Below, piece by piece: positions 40,001 through 52,300 of a DNA stretch of 64,000 nt; position 1 is the first letter of the stretch; each line of letters opens with the position of its first letter. Position numbers and translations under genes: made by a program. The notes beneath the pieces were generated by a model, which saw nothing but the letters and a program-made list of their open reading frames with translations, was not told the origin of the DNA and made no database searches. The stretch comes from Pardosa pseudoannulata. Lineage: Eukaryota; Arthropoda; Arachnida; Araneae; Lycosidae. The stretch lies in the NCBI GenBank assembly GCA_032207245.1, contig CM063507.1:87102171-87166170 (forward strand), in the 5' to 3' direction.

Positions 40001-40960
40001 CTACCCCTTGAATCTATAAGGTTCAAATTTGACTGCAAGATACGACAAATTTTTATGTCTTGTATTTTATCATTAGCTGATACAGGAATAGGGAATAGGC
40101 TGCTTAGTGCGCCTATTTCTTAAATATATTTAATTGGTTCAAGACCGTGAGATGGAGTTCTGTGGCTATATCTTCTCGTAATGCTGAGAGGAAGCCCACG
40201 ATCACATATTTACTCTTCGATCTTTCAAGTCCATCGCACGGGCTGGGATTTTAATTTTTTCTAAATATTTCTGTACGTCTGAACAGTCAGAGCACTCAGT
40301 TAAATCTTGATTTGGTTTCGTACTATTGGTACTAATATTGAGTTAATTTATGGATTTTTGCAAGATATTCTTGCAATTACTTCCTACTTCATAGGTTGTA
40401 AGGTTTTTTGAGCTTATTATTTTCATTAGTAACTGGAGAGTAGTAGAAGATCTTCCATACGATCCTCCTCGAAATAATGCTGCAAATTGTTTTTTAGTGG
40501 GAAAGAAACCTCTTGGTTAACATCTTTTTTCGCTTTCTTTAGCGTTTTACTCTTCGATAGTAATATTATTGTGTTCGAGGACGAACTTGACGTGAATTTT
40601 AGAAAATAATTTATTAATTTTTTCCTCGCTTTATTAAAATAAAGGGGAAATAAATAAGTTTTAAGATGGGGCGTACATCAATCTGCAAAAGGACACAAAT
40701 AATTAATTCAAAAACTGCCTCACTTCAGGATCCTGACGGCAGCCGACGAGTCACCGAAGAGCACCTCGTGAACCTAAGTAGTCATCCACAACATTAAATA
40801 ATTACAGCGACGCCATAATTTTCTAACATCTTTGGAGCTCAGCAACCGCAGCTCGTACTCAATTAATCTGAAGTACGTTACATATTCATCAATCAGCCAC
40901 GATCAATACACCAAAACAAATATTAATATTTTGACAACGTGAACAAGCAATCAATCAATC
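37050..40960 (-). pseudogene. Decayed Jockey-like LINE (gag-like ORF1, endonuclease, reverse transcriptase)
   Basis: Read on the minus strand from right to left. At about 40,020-39,840 there are CCHC zinc knuckles (QCYRCQEFGHSSVHC, then CVKCG and CANCGSNHTANYKGC in shifted frames), as in Jockey ORF1. At 39,138-38,905 a 77-codon frame has AIYVRRDINH and FIAGDFNAHNTA, the APE-type endonuclease. At about 37,950-37,830 NYRPIS-like text appears, and at about 37,545-37,450 LGPTLFNIFINDIP and ALYADDTAIF, the reverse transcriptase with its catalytic YADD. Stops and frameshifts occur throughout, so the element is dead. The ends are not defined; the region at 40,730-40,960 may be its 5' leader. No poly(A) tail or TSD was found. 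Confidence 0.8.
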
Positions 40961-41329
40961 CATCAATGACAATGACGTGGTTTAAAAAAAAGTTATAGCC
41001 ATTATAATATATGATGTCTCCAACAAAATAAAACCGGTAGTTGTTTTGAAATTGCAGTACTAAACTCATTTTCAACCCTAAAGCAAATCATTTTTGTAAA
41101 TTAAATTACATTAGTACCAATTATATTCTTTGTTTCTTAATGGAAAATTGGTAACAAATCAGCTCACGTTTTCGTTTGTTTACATCGTCACGTTTATATA
41201 TCATCTCTGCTTTTGCTCTTTTTAATATAAAATAGAGTGTTTTGCTTCAATATCCTGTTTAGTTTTACGAACATCGTAATAAATGGGTTACCTAAAAAAT
41301 TATCGCTCAAAATCCAGAAAAGATACTGG

Positions 41330-42075
41330 AAACCAGAAAAAAAATAAATACAAAAAATTTTAAACAAACTTATTCAAAAAAAAATTAAAAAAAAAATTTT
41401 TTTTTTTCAATTTTTTTCAAGAAAAATAAAAAAAAAATTTGCAAGAAAAATTTTTAAAAAATTTTTCAAAAAAAAATTAAAAAATATTTTTTTTTAAATT
41501 TTCAAAAAAATAAATAAATAAATAAATAAAAATTAAAGAAAAAAATAACAAAAAAAATTCAAAAGAAAAAAAATTTCAAAAAAAATTTTTTTTTAATTTT
41601 TAAAAAAGAATTTAAAAAAAAAATTAAAAAAATTTTTTTTTTCTTAATTTTCAAAAAAAAAGTTTTCAAAAGAAAAAAAAATTTTCAAACAAAAATTTTT
41701 TCAAAAAATTAAAAAAAAAAAAAAAAATTTTAAATTTACAAAAAAAAATTTTTCAAAAAATTTTTTTTTAATTAAAAAAAAAATTTAGAAAAAACTTTAA
41801 AAAAAAACTTTTCACAAAAACAAATTTTAAAAAATTTTTCAAAAAAAAAATTTTCAAAAAAAAAAAATTCTTTTTTAAAGAAAAATTAAAAAAAAAATTT
41901 TTCAATTTTCTAAAAAATCTTTTAAAAAAATTCAAAAAAATTAAAAAAAAATTTTTTTTAATTTAAAAAAATTATAAAATTAAAAAAAAAAATTTTAAAT
42001 CCATAAAAAATAAAAAATTTCATAAAAATTTACAAAAATAAATAAGAAAAATAAAAAAATCGAAATCAAAAATAA
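41330..42075. repeat. A-run-rich low-complexity block at the satellite border
   Basis: About 750 bp made nearly only of A-runs (mostly 4-9) and T-runs, with occasional C and very few G. A exceeds T on the plus strand. It separates the LINE flank from the satellite and encodes nothing. Confidence 0.9.
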
Positions 42076-42085
42076 AAAAAAAGTT

Positions 42086-43312
42086 CTTTCACCTACACGC
42101 CTATATATAATATTTAATAGTTTAGGTGAAATAAATGAGATATGGGTGTCTAAATGTGGAAGTATCGGGAAAAATACAGCGAAAATTCCATTAAAAGAAA
42201 AGGCACGCTTTTCAGTTGACTAAATTATTTTAAAGTAAAAGAAATGCGGTATGGACGTGTTCCTCTTAATCACACTTACACGCCTATATATAATATTCAA
42301 TAGTTTAGGGCAAAGAAATGTGAATTATAGGTGTCTACACGTGGAAGTATCGGGAAAAGTAAAGGGAAAATTCCATTAAAAGGATAAGCACCTATTTAAG
42401 ATGACTAAATTATTTTAAAGTAACACAAATGTGGTATAGATGTGTTCCTCTTGAACACAGCTACACGACTATATATAATATTCAATAGTTTAGGTTAAAT
42501 AAATGTGAGTTATGGATGTCTAAACGTTTAATTACCGGGGGAAAAAAAGTGAAAATTCCATTAAAAAGAAACTTTTAAGTTGACTAAATTATATTAATCT
42601 CAAACATGTGGTATAGACGTGTTCCTCTTGATCTCATCTACACGCCTATATATAAATTAATAGTTTATTTGAAATAAATGTGAGTTATAGGTCTCTAAAC
42701 GTGGAAGTATCGTGAAAAATACAGTGAAAATTCAATAAAAGAAAGCACACTTTAAGTTGATTAAATTATTTTAAAGTGATTATTTACGTGATCCTCTTAA
42801 ATACACCTACGCGCCTATATATCATATTTAATAGTTTAGGAAAAATAAATGTGAGTTAAGGGTGTCTAAATGTGGAAGTATCGGGAAAAATACAGCGAAA
42901 ATTCCATTAAAAGAAAAGGCACGCTTTTCAGTTGACTAAATTATTTTAAAGTAAAAGAAATGCGGTATGGACGTGTTCCTCTTAATCACACTTACACGCC
43001 TATATATAATATTCAATAGTTTAGGGCAAAGAAATGTGAATTATAGGTGTCTACACGTGGAAGTATCGGGAAAAGTAAAGGGAAAATTCCATTAAAAGGA
43101 TAAGCACCTATTTAAGATGACTAAATTATTTTAAAGTAAAACAAATGTGGTATGGTCGTGTTCCTCCTAAACACACCTACACGCCTATATATAATATTCA
43201 ATAGTTTTGAGGAAACAAATGTGAGTTATGATTGTCTGAACGTCAAAGTATAAGGAAAAATAAAGTGAAAATTCCATAAAAAGTATAGGCACTCTTTTAA
43301 GTTGACTAAATT
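42086..43312 (-). repeat. 185-bp satellite, left arm (inverted orientation, divergent)
   Basis: About six and a half monomers with unit starts at 42,094, 42,277, 42,462, 42,639, 42,808, 42,993 and 43,178 (spacings 183, 185, 177, 169, 185, 185). Read in reverse, each matches the right-arm monomer (CGTGTAGGTG, GGAACACGTC, TTTAAAATAATTTAGTCAAC), so this arm runs opposite to the rest of the array. A block of about 280 bp at 42,145-42,422 recurs unchanged at 42,861-43,138, a 716-bp (four-monomer) step. Confidence 0.9.
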
Positions 43313-46300
43313 ATTTTTTCCAATACGTTGATATGGGGACGCCCATTACTCACATCTAACTCAGCTAAATTAATTAATGTTATATATGGGTGTGTAGGTC
43401 TATTCAAGTGGAACACGTCTGTACCACATTTGTTTGACTTTAAAATAATTTAATTTACTTCAATGTGTGTCTTCTGCGTTAATATAATTTTTACGGTATT
43501 TTTTCGATACTTTGACATGGAGACAGACATAACTCACATCTAACTATATTAAATTAATTAATGTTATATATGGCCGTGTAGGTATATTCAAGTGGAACAC
43601 GTCTATACCACATTTCTTTGACTTTCAAAATAATTTACTCAACTTCAATGTGTGCTTCTGCGTTAATGGAATTTTTACGGTATTTTTTTCCATTACGTTG
43701 ATATGGGGACGCCCATTACTCACATCTAACTCAAATAAATTAATTAATGCTATATATGTGCGTGTAGGTATATTCAAGTGGAACACGTCTATACCACATT
43801 TGTTTGACTTTAAAATAATTTAATTTACTTCAATGTGTGTCTTCTGCGTTAATATAATTTTTACGGTATTTTTTCGATACTATGACAAGGGGGACAGCTA
43901 TAACTCACATCTAACTCAATTAAATTAATAAATGTTATATATGGGCGTGTAGGTCTATTCAAGTGGAACACGTCTATACCAAATTTGTTTGACTTTAAAA
44001 TAATTTACTTTACTTCAATTTTTGCCGTGTGCGTTAATATAATTTTTTCCGGTATTTTTACCGATACTTAGACATGGGAACAGCCATAACTCACATCTAA
44101 CTATATTAAATTTATTAATGTTATATATGGACTTGTAGGTCTATTCAAGTGAAACACGTCTATACCACATTTGTTTGTTTTTAAAATAATTTACTCAACT
44201 TCAATCTGTGCCGTCTGCGTTATTATAATTTATTAAATAAATTAATGATTCAAATGGGCGTGTAGGTCTATTCAAGTGGAACACGTCTATACCACATATG
44301 TTTGACTAAAATAATTTACTCAACTTCAATGTGTGTCTTCTCGGTTAATATAATTTTTACGGTATTTTTTCCGATACTTTCACATTGGGACAGCTATAAC
44401 TCACATCTAACTCAATTAAATTAATTAATGATATATATGGGCGTGTAGGTCTATTTAATTGGAACACGTCTATACCACATATGTTTGACTTTAAAATAAT
44501 TTACTGAACTTCAAATTGTCTTGCTTTAATATAATTTTTACGGTATTTTTTCCGATACTTTCATATGGAGACAGACATAAGTCACATATAACTATATTAA
44601 ATTAATTAATGTTATATATGGACGTGTAGGTCTACTCAAGTGGAACACATCTATACCACATTGGTTTGACTTTAAATTAATTTACTCAACTTCAATCTGT
44701 GCCGTCTGCGTTAATATAATTTTTACGGTATTTTTTCCGATACTTTCACATTTTGATAGCCAGAACTCACATCTAACTCAATTAAAATAATTAATGTTAT
44801 ATATGGACGTGTAGGTCTATTCAAGTGGAACACGTCTATACCACATTTGTTTGACATTAAAATAATTTACTCAACTTCAATCTGTGCCGTCTGCGTTAAT
44901 ATAATTTTTACGGTATTTTTTCCGATACTTTCACATGGGGACAGCCATAACTCACATCTAACTCAATTAAATTAATTAATGTTATATATGGACGTGTAGG
45001 TCTACTCAAGTGGAACACGTCTATACCACATTTGTTTGACTTTAAAATAATTTACTCAACTTCAATCTGTGCCGTCTGCGTTAATATAATTTTTACGGTA
45101 TTTTTTCCGATACTTTCACATGGGGACAGCCATAACTCACATCTAACACAATTATATTAATTAATGTTATATATGGACGTGTAGGTTTGGTATGGAACAC
45201 GTCTATACTTGTTTGACTTTAAAATAATTTACTCAACTGCTTAAAGCCGTCTCCGAACGGCTAATATAATTTTTTACGGTATTTTTTCGAACCCACGATA
45301 CTTTCACATTTTGACAGCCAGCACCCTAACTCAACTAAATTAATTAATGTTATAAATGGTCGTGTAGGTCTATTCAAGTGGAACACGTCTATACCACATT
45401 TGTTTGACTTTAAAATAATTTACTCAACTTTAATCTGTGCCGTCTGCGTTAATAGAATTTTTACGGTATTTTTTCCGATACTTTCACATTTTTATAGCCA
45501 GAACTCACATCTAACTCAATTAAATTAATTAATGTTATATATGGACGTGTAGGTCTATTCAAGTGGAACACGTCTATACCACATTTGTTTGTCTTTAAAA
45601 TAATTTACTCAACTTTAATCTGTGCCGTCTGCGTTAATACAATTTTTACGGTATTTTTTCCTAGACTTTCACATTTTGACAGCCAGAACTCACATCTTAT
45701 TCAACTAAATTAATTAATGTTATATATGGACGTGTAGGTCTATTCAAGTGGAACACGTCTATACCACATTTGTTTGACTTTAAAATAATTTAATTTACTT
45801 CAATGTGTGTCTTCTGCGTTAATATAATTTTTACGGTATTTTTTCGATACTTTTTGACATGGGGACAGCCAGAACTCACATCTAACTCAATTAAATTAAT
45901 TAATTATATATATAGTCGTGTAGGTCTCTTCAAGACGAACACGTCTATACCACATTTGTTTGACTTTAAAATAATTTACTTTAACTTCAATGTGTGCCGT
46001 GTGCGGTTAATATAATTTTTACGGTATTTTTTCCGATACTTAGACATGGGAACAGCCATAACTCACATCTAACTATATTAAATTAATTAATGTTATATAT
46101 GGACTTGTAGGTCTATTCAAGTGAAACACGTCTATACCACATTTGTTTGTTTTTAAAATAATTTACTCAACTTCAATCTGTGCCGTCTGCGTTATTATAA
46201 TTTATTAAATAAATTAATGATTCAAATGGGCGTGTAGGTCTATTCAAGTGGAACACGTCTATACCACATATGTTTGACTTTAAAATAATTTACTCAACTT

Positions 46301-49300
46301 CAATCTGTGCCGTCTGCGTTAATATAATTTTTACAGTATTTTTTCCGATACTTTCACATTGGGACAGCTATAACTGACATCTAACTCAATTAAATTAATT
46401 AATGATACAAATGGGCGTGTAGGTCTATTTAATTGGAACACGTCTATACCACATTTGTTTGACTTTAAAATAATTTACTCAACTTCAATCTGTGCGTCTG
46501 CGTATTAATATAAGTTTTTACGTATTTTTTTCCGATACTTTCACATTGGGACAGCCATAACACACATCTAACTCAATTAAATTAATTAATGTTATATATG
46601 AATGTGTAGGTCTACTCAAGTGGAACACGTCTATACCAACACTTGTTTGACTTTAAAATAATTTACTCAACTTCAATCTCTGCCGTCTGCGTTAATATAA
46701 TTTTTACTGTATTTTTTCCGATACTTTACATTTTGACAGCCAGAACTCACATCTAACTCAACTAAATTAATTAATGTTATATATAGACGTGTAGGTCTAT
46801 TCAAGTGGAATACGTCTATACTAGATTTGTTTGATATTAAAATAATTTACTCAATTTCAATCTGTGCCGTCTGCGTTAATATAATTTTTACGGTATTTTT
46901 TCCGATACTTTCACATTTTGATAGCCAGAATTCACATCTAACTCAATTAAATTAATTAATGTTATATATGGACGTGTAGGTCTATTCAAGTGGAACACGT
47001 ACATACAACACTTGTTTGACTTTAAAATAATTTACTCAACTTCAATCTGTGCCGTCTGCGTTAATATAATTTTTACGGTATTTTTTTCCGATATTTTCAC
47101 ATTTTGGGACAGACATAAGTCACATATAACTATATTAAATTAATTAATGTTATATATGGTCGTGTAGGTCTGCTCAAGAGCAACACGTACATACCACATT
47201 TGTTTGACTTTAATATAATTTACTCAACTTTAATGTGTGTCTTCTGCTTTAATATAATTTTTACGGTATTTTTTCCGATACTTTCATATGGAGACAGACA
47301 TAAGTCACATATAACTATATTAAATTAATTAATGTTATATATGGACGTGTAGGTCTACTCAAGTGGAACACATCTATACCACATTGGTTTGACTTTAAAA
47401 TAATTTACTCAACTTCAATCTGTGCGTCTGCGTTTAATATAATTTTTACGGTATTTTTTCCGATACTTTCATATGGAGACAGACATAAGTCACATATAAC
47501 TATATTAAATTAATTAATGTTATATATGGTCGTGTAGGTCTGCTCAAGAGCAACACGTACATACCACACTTGTTTGACTTTAAAATAATTTACTCAACTT
47601 CAATCTGTGCCGTCTGCGTTAATATAATTTTTACGGTATTTTTTCCGATACTTTCACATTTTGACAGCCAGAACTCACATCTAACTATATTAAATTAATT
47701 AATGTTATATATGGACGTGTAGGTCTACTCAAGTGGAACACATCTATACCACATTGGTTTGACTTTAAATTAATTTACTCAACTTCAATCTGTGCCGTCT
47801 GCGTTAATATAATTTTTACGGTATTTTTTCCGATACTTTCACATTTTGATAGCCAGAACTCACATCTAACTCAATTAAATTAATTAATGTTATATATGGA
47901 CGTGTAGGTCTACTCAAGTGAAACACGTCTATACCACACTTGTTTGACTTTAAAATAATTTACTCAACTTCAATCTGTGCCGTCTGCGTTAATATAATTT
48001 TTACGGTATTTTTTCCGATACTTTCACATGGGGACAGCCATAACTCACATCTAACACAATTATATTAATTAATGTTATATATGGACGTGTAATTCTACGC
48101 AAGTGGAAGACGTCTATACCACATTTGTTTGTCTTTAAAATATTTTACTCAACTTTAATCTGTGCCGTCTGCGATAATATAATTTTTCGGTATTTTTTCC
48201 GATACTTTTACATTTTGACAGCCAGAACTCACATCTAACTCAATTAAATTAATTAATGTTATATATGGGCGTGTAGGTCTATTCAAGTGGAACACGTCTA
48301 TACCACATTTGTTTGACTTTAAAATAATTTACTCAACTTCAATCTGTGCCGTCTGCGTTAATATAATTTTTACGGTATTTTTTCCGATACTTTCACATTT
48401 TGATAGCCAGAACTCACATCTAACTCAATTAAATTAATTAATGTTATATATGGACGTGTAGGTCTACTCAAGTGGAACACGTCTATACCACATTTGTTTG
48501 ACTTTAAAATAATTTACTCAACTTCAATCTGTGCCGTCTGCGTTAATATAATTTTTACGGTATTTTTTCCGATACTTTGACATGTGGACGCCCATTACTC
48601 ACATCTAACTCAGCTAAATTAATTAATGTTATATATGGGTGTGTAGGTCTATTCAAGTGGAACACGTCTGTACCACATTTGTTTGACTTTAAAATAATTT
48701 AATTTACTTCAATGTGTGTCTTCTGCGTTAATATAATTTTTACGGTATTTTTTCGATACTATGACAAGGGGGACAGCTATAACTCACATCTAACTCAATT
48801 AAATTAATAAATGTTATATATTGGCGTGTAGGTCTATTCAAGTGGAACACGTCTATACCACATTTGTTTGACTTTAAAATAAATTTACTTTACCTTCAAT
48901 GTGTGTCTGCGTTAATATAATTTTTACGGTATTTTTTCCGATACTTTCACATTTTGATAGCCAGAACTCACATCTAACTCAATTAAATTAATTAAAGTTA
49001 TATATGGGCGTGTTGGTCTGTTCAAGAGGAACACGTCTATACCACATTTCTTTGACTTTTAAATAATTTACTCAACTTCAATCTGTGCCGTCTGCGTTAA
49101 TATAATTTTTACGATATTTTTTCCGATACTCTAACATTGGATCAGCCGTAACTCACATCTAACTCAATTAAATTAAATTAATAATTCAATATGGAGTGTA
49201 GGTCTCTTCAGGTGGAACACGTCTATACCACATATGTTTGACTAAAATAATTTACTCAACTTCAATGTGTGTCTTCTCGGTTAATATAATTTTTACGGTA

Positions 49301-52300
49301 TTTTTTCCGATACTTTCACATTGGGACAGCTATAACTGACATCTAACTCAATTAAATTAATTAATGATACAAATGGGCGTGTAGGTCTGTTCAAGACGAA
49401 CACGTCTATACCATATTTATTTCACTTTAAAATAATTTACTGAACTTCAATGCGTGCCTTTAGTGTTAATATAATTTTTACGGTATTTTTTCCGATACTT
49501 TCATATGGAGACAGACATAAGTCACATATAACTATATTAAATTAATTAATGTTATATATGGACGTGTAGGTCTACTCAAGTGGAACACGTCTATACCATA
49601 TTTGTTTGACTTTAAATTAATTTACTCAACTTCAATCAGTGCCGTCTGCGTTAATATAATTTTTACAACATTTTTTCCGATACTTTCACATTTTGACAGC
49701 CAGAACTCACATCTAACTCAATTAAATTAAATAATGTTATATATGGACGTGTAGGTCTACTCAAGTAGAACACGTCTATTCCACATTTGCTTGTCTTTAA
49801 ACTAATTTACTCAACTTCAATCTGTGCCGTCTGCGTTAATATAATTTTACGGTATTTTTTCCGATAATTTCACATTTTGACAGCCAGAACACACATCTAA
49901 CTCAATTAAATTAATTAATGTTATATATGGACATGTAGGTCTACTCAAGTAGAACACGTCTAAACCACATTTGTTTGACTTTAAAATAATTTACTCAACT
50001 TCAATCTTTGCCGTCTGCGTTAATATAATTTTTACGGTATTTTTTCCGATACTTTCACATTTTGATAGCCAGAATTCACATCTAACTCAATTAAATTAAT
50101 TAATGTTATATATGGACTTGTAGGTCTACTCAAGTGGAACATGTCTATACCACATTTGTTTGACTTTCAAATAATTTACTCAACTTCAATCAGTGCCGTC
50201 TGCGTTAATATAATTTTTACGGTATTTTTTCCGATACTTTCACATTTTGACAGCCAGAACTCACATCTAACTCAATTAAATTAATTAATGTTATATATGG
50301 ACGTGTAGGTCTTCTCAAGTGGAACACGTCTATACCCCATTTGTTTGACTTTCAAATAATTTACTCAACTTCAATCAGTGCCGTCTGCGTTAATATAAAT
50401 TTTACGGTATTTTTCCGAAACTTTCACATTGGGAGAGCCATAACTCACATCTAACTCAATTAAATAAATTAATGATTCAAATGGGCGTGTAGGTCTATTC
50501 AAGTGGAACACGTCTATACCACATATGTTTGACTCTAAAATAATTTACTCAACTTCAATGTGTGTCTTCTCGGTTAATATAATTTTTACAATATTTTTTC
50601 CAATACTTTCACATTGTGACAGCTATAACTGACACCTAACTCAATTAAATTAATTAATGATACAAATGGGCGTGTAGGTCTATTTAATTGGAACACTCTA
50701 TACCACAAATGTTTGACTTTAAAGTATTTTACTGAACTTCAAAGTGTGTCTTCAGCGTTAATATAATTTTTTGGTATCTTTTCCGATACTTTGACATGTG
50801 GACAGCCATAACTCAAATCTAACTCAATTAAATTAATTAATGTTATATATGGACGTGTAGGTCTATTCAAGTGGAACACAGCTATACCACATTGGTTTGA
50901 CTTTAAAGTAATTTACTCAATTTCAATCTGTGCCGTCTGCGTTAATATAATTTTTACGGTATTTTTTCCGATACTTTCACATTTTGACAGCCAGAACTCA
51001 CATCTAACTCAATTAGATTAATTAATGTTGTATATGGAAGTGTAGGTCTACTCAAGTGGAACACGTCCATACCACACTTGTTTGACTTTAAAATAATTTA
51101 CTCAACTTCAATCTGTGATGTCTGCGTTAATATAATTTTTACGGTATTTTTTCCGATACTTTCACATTTTGACAGCCAGAACTCACATCTTAATCAATTT
51201 AAATTAATTAATGTTATATATGGACGTGTAGGTCTTCTCAAGTGAAACACGTCTATACCACATTTGTTTGACTTTCAAATAATTTACTCAACTTCAATCA
51301 GTGCCGTCTGCGTTAATATAATTTTTACGTTATTTTTCCGAAACTTTCACATTGGGAGAGCCATAACTCACATCTAACTCAATTAATTAAATTAAGGATT
51401 CAAATGGGCGTGTAGGTCTATTCAAGTGGAACACGTCTATACCACACTTGTTTGACTTTAAAATAATTTACTCAACTTCAATCTGTGATGTCTGCGTTCA
51501 TATAATTTTTACGGTATTTTTTCCGATACTTTCACATTGGGACAGCTATAACTGACATCTAACTCAATTAAATTAATTAATGATACAAATGGGCGTGTAG
51601 GTCTATTTAATTGGAACACTCTATACCACATATGTTTGACTTTAAAATAATTTACTGAACTTCAAAGTGTGTCTTCAGCGTTAATATAATTTTTACGGTA
51701 TCTTTTCCGATACTTTGACATGTGGACAGCCATAACTCAAATCTAACTCAATTAAATTAATTAATGTTATATATGGACGTGTAGGTCTATTCAAGTGGAA
51801 CACGTCTTAACCACATTTGTTGACTATAAAATATTTTACTCAACTTTAATGTGTGTCTTCTGCTTTAATATAATTTTTACGGTATTTTTTCCGATACTTT
51901 GATATGAAGACAGACATAAGTCACATATAACTATATTAAATTAATTAATGTTATATATGGCCGTGTAGGTATATTCAAGTGGAACACGTCTATACCACAT
52001 TTGTTTGACTTTCAAAATAATTTACTCAACTTCAATGTGTGTCTTCTGCTTTAATATAATTTTTACGGTATTTTTTCCGATACTTTGATATGAAGACAGA
52101 CATAAGTCACATCTAACTATATTAAATTAATTAATGTTATATATGGCCGTGTAGGTATATTCAAGTGGAACACGTCTATACCACATTTGTTTGACTTTCA
52201 AAATAATTTACTCAACTTCAATCTGTGTGTTCTGCTTTAATATAATTTTTACGGTATTTTTTCCGATACTTTGATATGAAGACAGACATAAGTCATATCT

